From positions 349,120,413 to 349,184,412 of the forward strand of contig NC_080672.1 of assembly GCF_030247195.1 (NCBI RefSeq): DNA of 64,000 nt. Reading direction: 5' to 3'. The notes below the pieces were generated by a model. It was not told where the DNA came from, made no database searches, and saw nothing but the letters and a program-made list of their open reading frames with translations. The translations under genes and the position numbers were made by a program. Source of the stretch: Topomyia yanbarensis (taxonomy: Eukaryota; Arthropoda; Insecta; Diptera; Culicidae). Shown piece after piece: positions 11,431 through 21,899 of the stretch (positions are counted from its first letter, which is position 1; each line of letters starts with the position of its first letter).

Positions 11431-13908
11431 ATATATTGAACAGAATATTGTTTGGTTGAACTTCCCACATCGCGCGTTCTATTGGTCTGGTTTTATCCAA
11501 CAATTTCAGATGGTATTGTTGCACTTGAGGTATATCAGTGCACAAAAATGAGTATATCTTGTCCAAAACTCTCTCTGAGGAATACAATGATAGAAAAACA
11601 TTTGTAGATCATGCTCTCAATGCTATTTGAAAATTGTGCATATATTCGTGTCATTATTCTAGCTATAAAGTGATTATTCAAATTCAATATCAGTAATAAC
11701 CATGCGTCTCTATTCACAGTTTATTTTTAATTTTGACTTCTTATCGCAAGTTTTTGCAAAACTAGCATAAACTCATTTTAAAGAGAAAAAAAAAGCTTTC
11801 GAATGAGCATAGGTAAATATCGCACACGAAGATCGGACTCAATAAAAATTCATGACAAACAGTTATTTAAACACTAACTAAACCAAATAGTGACATATGG
11901 TCAAATAATGCAAAAACACTTGAGTTATGACCTTCAAAAAGCTGTCATAAATTCATTTTACGTTCAAATCACCCAAAATCTCGCGAAACTGTATCTGATG
12001 GATCAGCTGATACGAGAAAAATACTAGTTGGAATATCGCATAACCTTCATATATGGACTTAAGTCCGGGCTCGTCCCACTGAGCACAGTTTTCCCTACAG
12101 TAAGAGAATAGTCTAAGATTAGCACAACAACTTTGCCGAAGGTAGCATGGTGCTAAAATGTCTATGAACAATGGCACGTAGCCAGAGGAGAGGCTAGAGG
12201 GCTAAAGCTCCCCCGCGCTGAATTTTTCAAAAATGATTTTAAGAAAAAAAATATGGTTTTCAGTGACTCTTTGACAAGTTTGTATCTTGTTTGGCTTGAA
12301 TAAATTAATGAGAGAATGTTGAGGAAGGTTGCTATTTCAATCCACCAAAGACACCGGTCACGATACCTACACAGTATGCTGAGCGTGACAAAAATATTGT
12401 GTGACTCGTCGGAAGGACAAAGGAAACTGTTACTTTCATTCTTGCTGTGGTGAACTGTCGAGATGAGTGAGGCGCAGAAGCAAGAAGTGGTGCTCCAGCC
12501 TAATACGGAGGTTATTAACTTCCGGCCTCCTTTTTGCATAAGACGCATAAAATATTCGTCATGTGAAACATTTGGTAATGGAAATTGGGTGGAAATTGAG
12601 GTTATGCTGACGGAAGTTGCCTTTATCAAGTTCTACCATGTCAGGCATTCAGTACTGATAGCGTTCAACAAATTAGCCCAAGGGAAATCAGTCATTTTGC
12701 ATAATAACTTGTAGCACGTGGTTTCTATACCATTTCACACCTCAAATTTTAATATCATTTGATAAAGCGGTGTCCCGGTAAGTGAATCAAGAGTGATATT
12801 GCTGCATTTTGTACCATATTGTTTTTAATAGACATTTTACAAAACGATTTATTATTCAGTTTCATCCAATTTATTGAATCGAATAGTCTAGGGTGAGTGA
12901 GCCAGTTATGGCACTAATTAAGCATTTTGAAAAAATTTGATCCTTTATTTTTGTCAATATTCCACACTAAATTACAATCTATATCTTCTTAGGAAGATCT
13001 GAGAGCACTTAACAAGAATCTATCTTGAATTTAACGATCAAAGTCGAAAACTACATCAACTGTAATTTAATTCAGTTCTATTCAGAGCTTTTATATACAC
13101 TATAATTAAGCCATGAATTCTATCTAGAAAAATATTTAACTTAACTGGGTAATATGGATGTTTGAAGATGAAAATTGTGTTATTTAAACTTTTCGTATCT
13201 GAATGGAATTTTAAATGAATCACATGCTCAAATATGTCATGTGTAAAGTAAGAACATCATTTTTGTGATGCGTTATTGAATATATATATTCATTGTATTG
13301 GCATGAACTATTATGAAGAATAACGGATCAAAGCCTAAAACTATCGAATTAGCGAATTATCTCCGAGAAAAGAAGTCTCCAAAGACTCCACTCTCGATGG
13401 GGGATCCAAGTACAATGTTTCTTCTAATTTGTTTTTGTCCATTTTTGCTCTATACAAAGTACAATTCAATTGATGTTTCAATGGCAGTCACAATTAGTAG
13501 AGAAGCGTTGGATGTATTGTGTACGGAAACGTTTGATCTGACTACATTTTTGCCATACACATTACTCTGTAACAACAAATGAACCCGCAGGTACCCGTTT
13601 CATGACCAATGTAACTAGAAACATATTTATTCGCAGAAAATTAAGATTTGTAATGTCAAGTATGTCTATACATCAAGAGCAGTATTATGTCAAGTGACAC
13701 TTTTATTGGTTGCTTGCGTTTCCAACAAATTAAATACTAATCCTGAAAATTAGAACCATTTCTTTTTCGAAGTATTGGTTTGTGTAGCACTCATTTATCC
13801 ATATTTCCTGAACGAAAACTCCGAACAAAATAATATACAAGCTATAAGGAAAACTGGAAAGAGGCTGCATTATAATCAACTGAATGAGTTTTGTGCTATC
13901 GACATAGC
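11431..13908. other. Long unassigned stretch
   Basis: Open frames at 12162-12629 (minus, 155 codons) and 12463-12714 (plus) overlap antiparallel and show no domain I recognise. The text near 12172-12230 (GGCACGTAGCCAG, then a C-rich patch) reads like a mobile-element end. I support no gene here. Confidence 0.4.
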
Positions 13909-13921
13909 ATAGCTTCACACT

Positions 13922-14538
13922 TTTTTTTATTCAAATCGTTTATTTGATAAGGCACGTTGCGTTAGCTTAAAGGTGCCAATTTTGTTTTGTTTTACATTTT
14001 AAATTGCTTAAAACTAGAGGATTACATATTGATTTTTTTTAAATGAAACTAATGCGATTTTATAGCTATCTTATATATCTACACAAGGGGATAATATTAT
14101 TTTCGTAAGATTAGGGGGGTCATTTAGTTTTTGTGGCAATATGGTTTGACATTTTTATCAGTGAGATTATTGGAGCAAATAATGTTTAACTAAGGGGGAC
14201 AATTTTTTACGACTAACTTAAAACTAGGAATAACTAGAGGGCATGATTGAATTTTGTAAAGATTCGTAATTAGAGTTATTTTTGTGGGTAGTAGAGTTGG
14301 GCATTTTCAACGAGATTATATAATATAATAGTTAAAACTAGAAGAGACAAGAAGAGCTAAATGCTTCGTGATGATATTGGGGGGGGGGGGGGGGCAGGGG
14401 TGTTACTTCTGGGTATAAGAGTCAGGGGAGGGAGGGTAGACAAAGATGGCAGGGAGAGAAAATTATTTCAGTTTCAGGCATCGTGAGATCAACGGATGGA
14501 TTACAAACTCGGGTGGCCTTCATCAGGGGAATCATGTT
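13922..14538 (-). mobile_element. 5'-truncated I-group LINE 3' tail with 13-bp TSD
   Basis: An exact 13-bp direct repeat, ATAGCTTCACACT, lies at 13909-13921 and 14539-14551. Between them is a minus-strand LINE tail ending in an A-rich run (T run at about 13922-13929 on the plus strand). Its terminal sequence and its recurring TTAAAACTAG blocks match the 3' UTR of the full-length LINE ending at 14842. No coding sequence remains, as expected for a severely 5'-truncated target-primed insertion. A 16-G run lies at about 14379-14394. Confidence 0.85.
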
Positions 14539-14551
14539 ATAGCTTCACACT

Positions 14552-14829
14552 ATTTACGTCAATGCAAACGAAAACTTTGAAATGTCTACCTTTCCCATTC
14601 ACAAATCGCATTCTCCGTCTGTCGCTCTCTGTTTAAAGGGTTTGAAAGCACATGTGACCTTGTCTTACTTTACTATCCAATATTAAATTCCAAAACAAAT
14701 TGAACGTTCCAGGTTCCTTATAACTAATTAAGGTCCATCAATAAAGTAGAAACACCAGATAATCTTCAACGACGCCACCAAGAAAAGGACAACGAAAACC
14801 GAAAAGGTGAAAACAAAAAAGAATGAAAT
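14552..14829. other. Short spacer between two LINE insertions
   Basis: No feature is seen. It is pre-insertion host DNA lying between the two target-site duplications. Confidence 0.5.
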
Positions 14830-14841
14830 CTTTAGAAAGTT

Positions 14842-16215
14842 TTTTTTTATTCATTTCGTTTATTTGATAGGCACAAATGCGTTAGCTTGGCGGTGCCAAA
14901 TGCTTTTGTTTTTACATTTTGGATATCTTAAAACTAGGAGGTTACAATGTTGAAATATTTTTTTTACAAAGGTAAAGAAAGTTTACAGCTATCTTAAGAC
15001 TAGAAATAAGATTCAATATACAAGAGAGGGCCAAAAGATTTTTTTATGAAAAAATTTAAAACAAGGGATTCACTTTGATATACAAGAGGGGGAGTAATAG
15101 TATTTTACGAAATATTTTACGGTTATCCTAAAACTAACAATATAGTTTAGTACACAAAAGGGGGAACAAATATTTATGAGAAATTTCACAGAAATCTTAA
15201 AACTAGGGATTCAATTCTATTTACAAGATGGAGGACAAGAGTTTCAATAAAGAGTAAAAATTATAGCTATCTTAACCCTTTCATGCCCAACTTTTTTCTA
15301 GTGCATATAGGGTTTCAAAACTAGTTTTTCTTGAGAACGGTGAGATAAAGAAACACGAAAAGCCTTTTTTCATAAAGATAGGTGCTTCCCTTGCAGTGCT
15401 AGAAGTTGCTCAATTTTTACCTTCCAATGCTCAATACAATGCTCCTAGAATATTTACAATAGTCCAATTGCCTGGAAAACGTAGCCATACACAGTCTAAA
15501 TTGACAAGTTTTATCAGTTTTCAAAAATATTACACCATAACGAAGGTATATGAAAAATTCATTTTCCGTCGTCAACGCAAACTGTCCCTGGCAGCACTGC
15601 TCCATCGGAATCCAATCAGACTAATTGCAATAACTTTTGTTCTAGAGCTGATTCTTGTAATTGTTAATGCTCAAATAAAAGGCAATAGTCACATTTATTA
15701 GTCTTACTTGTTTTTGCGCACAAATCTTGCATCAATCAAAAGTAATAGCTGTTTAAAAACGTTGTTGTCCACAAACAACATGGGCATGAATGGGTTAAAA
15801 CTAGGAATACAGAATACTAATTTGAATTTTTTGACTAAAACTTATGCTTGCTCAAGATATTCAAAGGGTGTCTTATTTCCGCATCAGTGTAGCAGCAGTT
15901 GTATCAAGGACAAGGGAGAGACAGGAAAAGAAGAGCAAAACTTGCAACTTTCGCTCGTACGGCGGGGGGGGGGGATCAGCGAAACAAATTTGCGCCTCAG
16001 TATAGTAAGTCGTCGAGTACCGGATTGGCGGATGGTATTCTTCGGACCCGCGGGGAATCCTTCAAAAGTCATCGGACCTCGAGTCGCTCTCGCTTCAGTT
16101 TCCTTCTATGCAGGCGTAGTGGTAAGGGCGATGGCGGTTACATAGTGGCACTCTGGAGCTGATCGGTTCCACAAGGCAGGAGGAAACTCTAAAAACGAGA
16201 AATAAAAGAGAGGGG
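14842..16215 (-). other. LINE 3' UTR with tandem CTTAAAACTAG units
   Basis: Downstream of ORF2 (lower coordinates) the 3' UTR contains five head-to-tail units of about 65-75 bp between 14929 and 15275. Each has CTTAAAACTAGG-like text, an AT stretch, TACAAGAGGGGG-like text and AGCTAT. A further unit is split by the MITE at 15276-15794 and resumes at 15795. An 11-12-base G run occurs near 15964. Similar blocks lie in the truncated copy at 13922-14538, so the repeats belong to the family. Small open frames here (15708-16162) are not genes. Confidence 0.75.
15276..15794 (-). mobile_element. 519-bp piggyBac-type MITE, family B, copy 1
   Basis: TTAA at 15272-15275 and 15795-15798 flanks an element whose ends are inverted repeats (CCCTTTCATGCCCAACTT and, inverted, CCCATTCATGCCCATGTT). 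The sequence is the reverse complement of the copy at 27143-27661, which has the same 519-bp length. TTAA duplication is the piggyBac hallmark. It has no transposase, so it must move in trans. It interrupts the LINE 3' UTR and is therefore younger than the LINE insertion. Confidence 0.9.
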
Positions 16216-19200
16216 CTAAATTGGGATATTTATCGTTTTTATGAAGGTATAAATAAGGGACATATAGGGGAAATCACGAGTTGCCAGCATATCTCGGACT
16301 GGTACATTGGGTGGTCTACCTCGGGCCCGAAGAGATTCCTTTAACTGAGACCTGGCGTCACAATACCCGGCGCACACCCAGACAACGTGTTCGATGTCGT
16401 GATAGCCCTCGTCACAAGCGCATAGACTACTCTCCACAAGCCCAATACGCCGCAAATGCGCATCCATGGTGTAGTGATTGGACATAAGTCGGGACATTAC
16501 ACGAATAAAATCCCGACCCACATCCATCCCCCCGAACCAAGGCTTCGTTGATACCTTTGGGATAATCGAATGTAGCCATCGTCCAAGTTCCCCATTGCTC
16601 CACGAAGTTTGCCAACTGTTGAGCGTCCTCTGACGACAAATACTAAAAAATTCGTTGAAGCAGATTGGTCTTTCGTATATGTCACCATTTAATGCGCCCA
16701 CCTTTGCTAATGAGTCGGCCTTTTCATTGCCCGGGATAGAACAATGAGAGGGGACCCAAACAAAGGTAATCTGATAAGATTTTTCAGATAACGTACACAA
16801 GGACTCCTGTATCTTCCCCAGAAAATACGGGAATTGCTTTTTAGGCTTCACCGCACGAAGAGTCTCGATAGAGCTGAGGCTGTCCGAAACGATGAAGTAG
16901 TGATCTGTGGGCAGAGTGTCGATGATCCCAAGGGTGTACTGAATTGCAGCTAACTCTGCGACGTAAACTGAAGCGGGATCATTGAGCTTGAATGAAGCGG
17001 TGATAGTATTGTTGAAGATACCGAAGCCAGTGGACCCATCGAGATTTGATCCGTCAGTGTAGAACATTTTGTCACAGTCGACTTCTCGGAATTTATTATA
17101 AAATATATTGGGGATCACCTGCGGGCGTATATGGTCCGGGATTCCACGAATCTCTTCCTTCATGGATGTGTCGAAGAATACAGTAGAATCAGAAGTATCT
17201 AGGAAACGGACACGGTTGGGATTGTACGAAGAAGGACTGATGCTCTGTGCCATGTAGTCGAAGTACAAGGACATAAAACGGGTTTGAGAATTAAGCTCGA
17301 CGAGCCTCTCGAAGTTTTCAATCACCAACGGGTTCAGAATGTCGCATCGGATGAGCAATCGATATGAGAGTTTCCAAATTCGATTTTTTAGCGGAAGAAC
17401 GCCCGCCAGCACTTCGAGACTCATCGTATGGGTCGAGTGCATGCAACCCAAGGCAATGCGCAAGCAACGATACTGGATTCTCTCCAGTTTGATGAAGTGT
17501 ATGTTCGCAGCGGAGCGGAAACAGAAACACCCGTACTCCATCACCGACAATATCGTTGTTTGGTACAACCTGATCAGGTCTCCTGGGTGAGCACCCCACC
17601 ATGTTCCAGTTATTGTTCGGAGAAAATTGATCCTTTGTTGGCATTTCTGTTTCAGATACCTAATGTGACATCCCCAGGTACCTTTAGAGTCGAACCAGAC
17701 CCCGAGATATTTAAATGTGAAAACCTGGTTGATCGTTGCACCCATTAATAGGAGCTGGAGTTGCGCCGTCTCACGCTTCCTAGAAAAAACAACCAACTCA
17801 GTTTTCTCCGTAGAGAACTCAATACCCAGCTGAAGAGCCCAAGCAGACAAATTGTCCAAGGTATTTTGTAATGGTCCTTGCAAGTCGGCAGCTTTGGGCC
17901 CTGTAACAGAGACCACCCCGTCGTCTGCAAGTTGCCTTAGCGTGCATGAATTGGCAAGACAATCGTCAATGTCATTCACGTAAAAATTGTAGAGCAGGGG
18001 ACTTAGACATGAGCCCTGGGGAAGACCCATGTAGCTAAATCGCGATGTTGTTAAATCGCCATGCGAAAAGTGCATGTGCTTTTCAGACAACAGGTTTAGC
18101 AAAAAGTTATTTAAAATTGGTGAAAGACCATGCTGGTGCAGCTTCTCTGACAGAATGTTGATAGAAACTGAGTCAAAAGCCCCCTTAATATCCAAGAAGA
18201 CTGATGCCATCTGCTCTTTGTTAGCATAGGCCATTTGGATTTCTGTAGAAAGCAACGCAAGGCAATCGTTCGTCCCTTTGCCTTTGCGGAAGCCAAATTG
18301 TGTATCTGACAGTAAGCCATTTGCTTCAACCCAATTGTCGAGGCGAAACAAGATCATTTTCTCGAACAACTTCCGAATACAGGACAGCATTGCAATCGGC
18401 CGATACGAGTTGTGGTCGGAGGCTGGTTTTCCTGGTTTTTGGATGGCGATGACCTTCACTTGCCTCCATTCATAAGGGACAATGTTACCCTCAAGAAACT
18501 TGTTAAATAAATTCAACAAGCGCCTTTTTGCAGTGTCAGGCAGATTCTTCAGCAAGTTGAATTTGATTCTGTCTAACCCTGGGGCGTTATTGTTGCACGA
18601 TAAGAGAGCAAGTGAGAACTCCACCATCGAAAACGGTGTTTCGTTCGCGGTATCGTGAGGAGACGCGACGCGGCACGTTTTCTGTACCGGGACAGAGTCC
18701 GGACAGATCTTCTTGGCGAAAGCGAATATCCAACGGTTTGAATATTCCACGTTCTCATTGGTACTATTACGGTTACGCATACGTCGAGCCGTACCCCAAA
18801 GAGTGCTCATCGCTGTTTCTCTCGTTAACCCGTCGACGAACCGGCGCCAATAACTGCGTTTTTTGGCTTTCATTAGACTCTTCATTCGCCTTTCTAACGA
18901 CGCGTACTGTTGATAGCTAGCGGGTAACCCGTCTTCCCGAAAGGCCTTATATGCAGTGGACTTTTCCGCGTACAGCTCTGAGCACTCTGTATCCCACCAC
19001 AGGGTGGGAGACCGTCCATGGGTATTCGCGCTGGGTACTGGTTTAGTCTGAGCTTGATTCGCACTGTCGAGAATCAAGCCAGCCAAAAACCTGTACTCTT
19101 CCTCCGGAGGAAGTTCTTGAGTGGATTCGATTTTAACGGATATCGCGGTCGCGTAACTCTTCCAATCAATGTTCCGTGTGAGGTCATATGAGACATTGAT

Positions 19201-19923
19201 TGTTTCCGATGGTCTTGAACCGTTAGCAATTGAAATCACGATAGGCAAATGATCGCTACCGTGGGGATCAGGGATCACCTTCCACATGCAATCTAACTGT
19301 AGCGATGTCGAGCAAAGCGACAAATCCAACGGGCTTGCGCGTGCTGGTGGTGTAGGAATCCGCGTCATTTCTCCCGTGTTTAAGATGGTCATGTTGAAAT
19401 TATCGCAAAGATCTTGGATTAATGTTGATCTATTATCATCATGAAGACAGCCCCATACCGTACCGTGCGAGTTAAAGTCTCCCAGAACTAGCCGCGGTGC
19501 CGGTAAGGATTCCGTGATATTACAAAGCGTTCGGTGCCCTACCGAGGCTCTAGGAGGAATGTAGATGGAAGCAATGCAAAGGTCTTTACCTTTGATTAAA
19601 ACTTGACAAGCGACAATTTCAATGCCTGGTGTCGAAGGGAGGTTAATTCGGTTGAAAGAATAGCACTTTTTGATCCCCAAAAGTACTCCTCCATAGGGGT
19701 TTTCTCGATCCAGACGAATTATATTAAAGTCGTGGAAGTTGAGATTTATATCGTAAGTTAACCAAGTTTCACATAATGCGAAAGCATCACATTTTAAACT
19801 ATTTAGTAAAAATTTAAAGGAATCGATTTTCGGGAGGATACTTCTGCTGTTCCACTGTAGAACAGTGATCGAATCGGTGACCTCGTTCGATGACTTAGCC
19901 ATCGAAGGATACGATCGCTGCAA
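16216..19923 (-). CDS. LINE ORF2 polyprotein: endonuclease-RT-RNase H
   Basis: An uninterrupted 1235-residue frame. The N-terminal AP-like endonuclease (about residues 18-235) shows an LQWNSRS start, CETWL, GDFNSH at 148-153 and GSDHLP at 222-227. The reverse transcriptase (about 485-740) has SYRPI, FLDIKGAFDSV, GLPQGSCLSPLLY and the catalytic LADD at 665-668. The RNase H domain has TDGS with D957, E990, D1014 and D1070, the four expected acidic residues. A C-terminal Cys/His cluster starts at C1168 and C1170. The product nicks target DNA and reverse-transcribes the element's RNA in the nucleus. The start is uncertain: the first Met is at 19923, but Met8 (19902) overlaps the ORF1 stop in the string ATGGCTAA, typical of termination-reinitiation. 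Active-site motifs look intact, so it could be functional. Confidence 0.93.
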   Translation of the reverse strand: MQRSYPSMAKSSNEVTDSITVLQWNSRSILPKIDSFKFLLNSLKCDAFALCETWLTYDINLNFHDFNIIRLDRENPYGGVLLGIKKCYSFNRINLPSTPGIEIVACQVLIKGKDLCIASIYIPPRASVGHRTLCNITESLPAPRLVLGDFNSHGTVWGCLHDDNRSTLIQDLCDNFNMTILNTGEMTRIPTPPARASPLDLSLCSTSLQLDCMWKVIPDPHGSDHLPIVISIANGSRPSETINVSYDLTRNIDWKSYATAISVKIESTQELPPEEEYRFLAGLILDSANQAQTKPVPSANTHGRSPTLWWDTECSELYAEKSTAYKAFREDGLPASYQQYASLERRMKSLMKAKKRSYWRRFVDGLTRETAMSTLWGTARRMRNRNSTNENVEYSNRWIFAFAKKICPDSVPVQKTCRVASPHDTANETPFSMVEFSLALLSCNNNAPGLDRIKFNLLKNLPDTAKRRLLNLFNKFLEGNIVPYEWRQVKVIAIQKPGKPASDHNSYRPIAMLSCIRKLFEKMILFRLDNWVEANGLLSDTQFGFRKGKGTNDCLALLSTEIQMAYANKEQMASVFLDIKGAFDSVSINILSEKLHQHGLSPILNNFLLNLLSEKHMHFSHGDLTTSRFSYMGLPQGSCLSPLLYNFYVNDIDDCLANSCTLRQLADDGVVSVTGPKAADLQGPLQNTLDNLSAWALQLGIEFSTEKTELVVFSRKRETAQLQLLLMGATINQVFTFKYLGVWFDSKGTWGCHIRYLKQKCQQRINFLRTITGTWWGAHPGDLIRLYQTTILSVMEYGCFCFRSAANIHFIKLERIQYRCLRIALGCMHSTHTMSLEVLAGVLPLKNRIWKLSYRLLIRCDILNPLVIENFERLVELNSQTRFMSLYFDYMAQSISPSSYNPNRVRFLDTSDSTVFFDTSMKEEIRGIPDHIRPQVIPNIFYNKFREVDCDKMFYTDGSNLDGSTGFGIFNNTITASFKLNDPASVYVAELAAIQYTLGIIDTLPTDHYFIVSDSLSSIETLRAVKPKKQFPYFLGKIQESLCTLSEKSYQITFVWVPSHCSIPGNEKADSLAKVGALNGDIYERPICFNEFFSICRQRTLNSWQTSWSNGELGRWLHSIIPKVSTKPWFGGMDVGRDFIRVMSRLMSNHYTMDAHLRRIGLVESSLCACDEGYHDIEHVVWVCAGYCDARSQLKESLRARGRPPNVPVRDMLATRDFPYMSLIYTFIKTINIPI

Positions 19924-20601
19924 GGAGGGGCCATTTAGTAGTCAACTGCTTCAAAAATGTTTGCACTATAGGGAGAAAACGTATCAGAAGGCTTTTAAGA
20001 GGATCAGTAACATTGAAAGCTGTGAAAATTAAGTCCACTATGTCAGAAAATTTCATTAGTCCGCTACTGGACTGAGTATCTGTTTGAAAAAAGGGGACAC
20101 TTGGGGTTTTGGATGTCCCTGGAAGTGGTGGGTACTCCTTGTTAGAATTAATATTTCCAAGTCCTGGAGCAAATTGCTTGTATTAATCTGTTCAAGTGAG
20201 GGGTCCTTAAAGCAGCCAACCCCGTGCTCCAACAGTTCTTCGCATTTCAGGCCCGGTTCGGACACTACCCCATCGATTTCACAGGCCACACAAGGCACGT
20301 ACGCTTTAAATTCCCGCGTAAAGCGCTCACAGCAAGCAATCGCGTTTGCCTGGCAGAGATCACTCACTAGAACACGTATCTTGTTTGCCCGAACACGTGT
20401 TATCTGAGTTACGGCCGGGTAATTAGCAGTCAGATCTCGAGATAGTTTTAATATATTAACCGGTTTCTCTCCGGTCCGAAAATATACCACCCATGGCCCA
20501 GAGGAACCTTCTGGGTACTGCTTTATACGGGGAGCAATGCGAGTATTAGGGGGATCAGCGACTTCCATGATTACATCAGATGGTATTTCGCCCTCGGCCA
20601 T
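19895..20601 (-). pseudogene. LINE ORF1 (gag-like), internally deleted and frameshifted
   Basis: The frame opens at 20601 (MAEGEIPSD) and reads 181 codons to a stop at 20056. The family's conserved hydrophobic C-terminal tail (starting MKFSDIVDL) lies in another frame and ends at a TAA at 19895-19897, inside the ORF2 start region. Compared with the related gag remnants at 51326-53270, the block carrying the CCHC zinc knuckles is missing near 20150-20210, where the two reading frames meet. Gag-like ORF1 proteins bind the element RNA; without the knuckles and in the wrong frame this copy should not. The deletion plus frameshift is seen directly. Loss of function is inferred. Confidence 0.85.
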
Positions 20602-20903
20602 TTAAGCACGAGGGCAGAGCGTTATATAAACGGGAATGTGTCTTATTATTTGATTACAAGGTAGAGTAAAAGTAGGGAAAAGGAAAGAAAGCAAACGAGG
20701 AAAAAAAAATAAAGCAAAACTTATCTGCAAACAACGTCGATTGTTCCGCACCAGCGAAAACAATGTACTGGATTTACTGCCGGCACCAGCAGAACGGCAG
20801 CTAACGAACGAACAAAGGATGACCTTGACTCACTAAAATTTACACACCGAACACCACTGTGAAATATAACGATCCGTTCCGTTCAAAGGTTGGGAGACGT
20901 ATG
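20602..20903 (-). promoter_or_regulatory. LINE 5' UTR, presumed internal promoter region
   Basis: About 300 bp lie between the upstream target duplication and the ORF1 start. Complete I-group LINEs carry their RNA polymerase II promoter within the first few hundred bases, so the promoter is expected here. I cannot point to a specific element with confidence. The exact 5' end near 20903 is set by the target duplication. Confidence 0.5.
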
Positions 20904-21019
20904 CTTTAGAAAGTTCATTGCATACTAATTAGTCATTTTTCAGATGATGGGATTTTCAAAAACAATTCATAACTTTCTGGTACAATAGTTCTCAAATTCG
21001 TACAATCCGGTTTAGTCAT

Positions 21020-21880
21020 CTACTTTATTCAAAAACGATTTTTAATTTCATTCTAAATAGTCATTTTTTTCAGTTTTTTCAAGGATTTTATTCATCTTGT
21101 TTATTTTATTTATTTTGAACATTCGACTAATTTAAAGTATGCGATCTTTGCATTTTAATTATTAATTTCATTCAGCATTCTTTTTATTCATTTTGTTCAT
21201 TTGGATTCATTTAATCTATTTTATTCGTTTTATTCTTTGGATTCACTCTGCTCAGTTTATTTTTTCGTACATTTTATTCATATCATTTATTTAACTTATT
21301 TTATTCATTGTTTTCCTTCTAGAATGCAATATTCGGGTTTTCCAATTTATAAATGTTTTCAGTTTCTTCAAATTATTAATAATTTGATCAATTTTTCAGA
21401 TATATTCATTTCGTCAGAATTATTCATTTGACAGAATTTATTTTTTTCTATTATTTTATAACTTTTTAACATCGCTTAATTTTTCATTTCAATGAATTCA
21501 TTTTCATTTTATTCATTTTATCAATTCTATTCGTTTTGTTTATTTGATTCGTTTGTTCTATTTATTCATTTTATTTAATTCATTTTTTAATTAGTTTTAT
21601 CCTTTTCGTTCATTCCCGTCATTTTATCCATTTCATTCATTTGATTCCTTTTAACTATTTTTAAATATTGCTTAATTTTTTATTTAATTAGCTAATTTAA
21701 TTTAATTTTTGTTTTTTTTTATTAATATGATTTATATTATTCATTATACTTATTTAATGAATTTGAAAACATTTTGTTTTTTATTTTTTGCTTTATTTTT
21801 TTTATTTTGTTCGTTTTATTGATTTTCTAAATTTTATCCAGTTTATTCGAGGTTTTATTCGTGCAGTGCTAGAAACTGCA
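21020..21880. repeat. AT-rich degenerate array of TTTTATTCA-like units
   Basis: Short words such as TTCATTT, TTTATTCA and TTTTATTCG recur continuously, with variable spacing, over more than 800 bp. The open frame at 21201-21431 is a by-product of this composition. It is non-coding. Confidence 0.75.
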
Positions 21881-21899
21881 AACTAATGAACGAGTTCTG

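Larger units (their letters stand above)
14842..20903 (-). mobile_element. Full-length I-group LINE with 12-bp TSD
   Basis: Identical CTTTAGAAAGTT copies at 14830-14841 and 20904-20915 bracket a minus-strand non-LTR retrotransposon: a 5' UTR of about 300 bp, a damaged ORF1, an intact ORF2 with endonuclease, reverse transcriptase and RNase H, and a long 3' UTR ending in an A-rich tail. The ORF1 stop overlaps the ORF2 start region. A 519-bp MITE lies in the 3' UTR, so the retroelement itself is about 5.5 kb. The RNase H domain places it in the I/Loner/Outcast/R1/LOA side of LINEs rather than Jockey. The exact family cannot be named without a database. The exact TSD and intact ORF2 suggest a fairly young copy. 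Confidence 0.9.

Noticed and set aside
12162..12714. 155-codon minus-strand and 83-codon plus-strand frames
   Set aside because: Mutually antiparallel, no recognisable domain and no start context; likely chance frames in a repeat.
15396..16162. Open frames of 87-145 codons on the plus strand
   Set aside because: They lie inside the family-B MITE and antisense to the LINE 3' UTR; no motif or splice context.
16281..18920. Plus-strand open frames opposite LINE ORF2
   Set aside because: Shadows of the coding strand of the 1235-codon ORF2.
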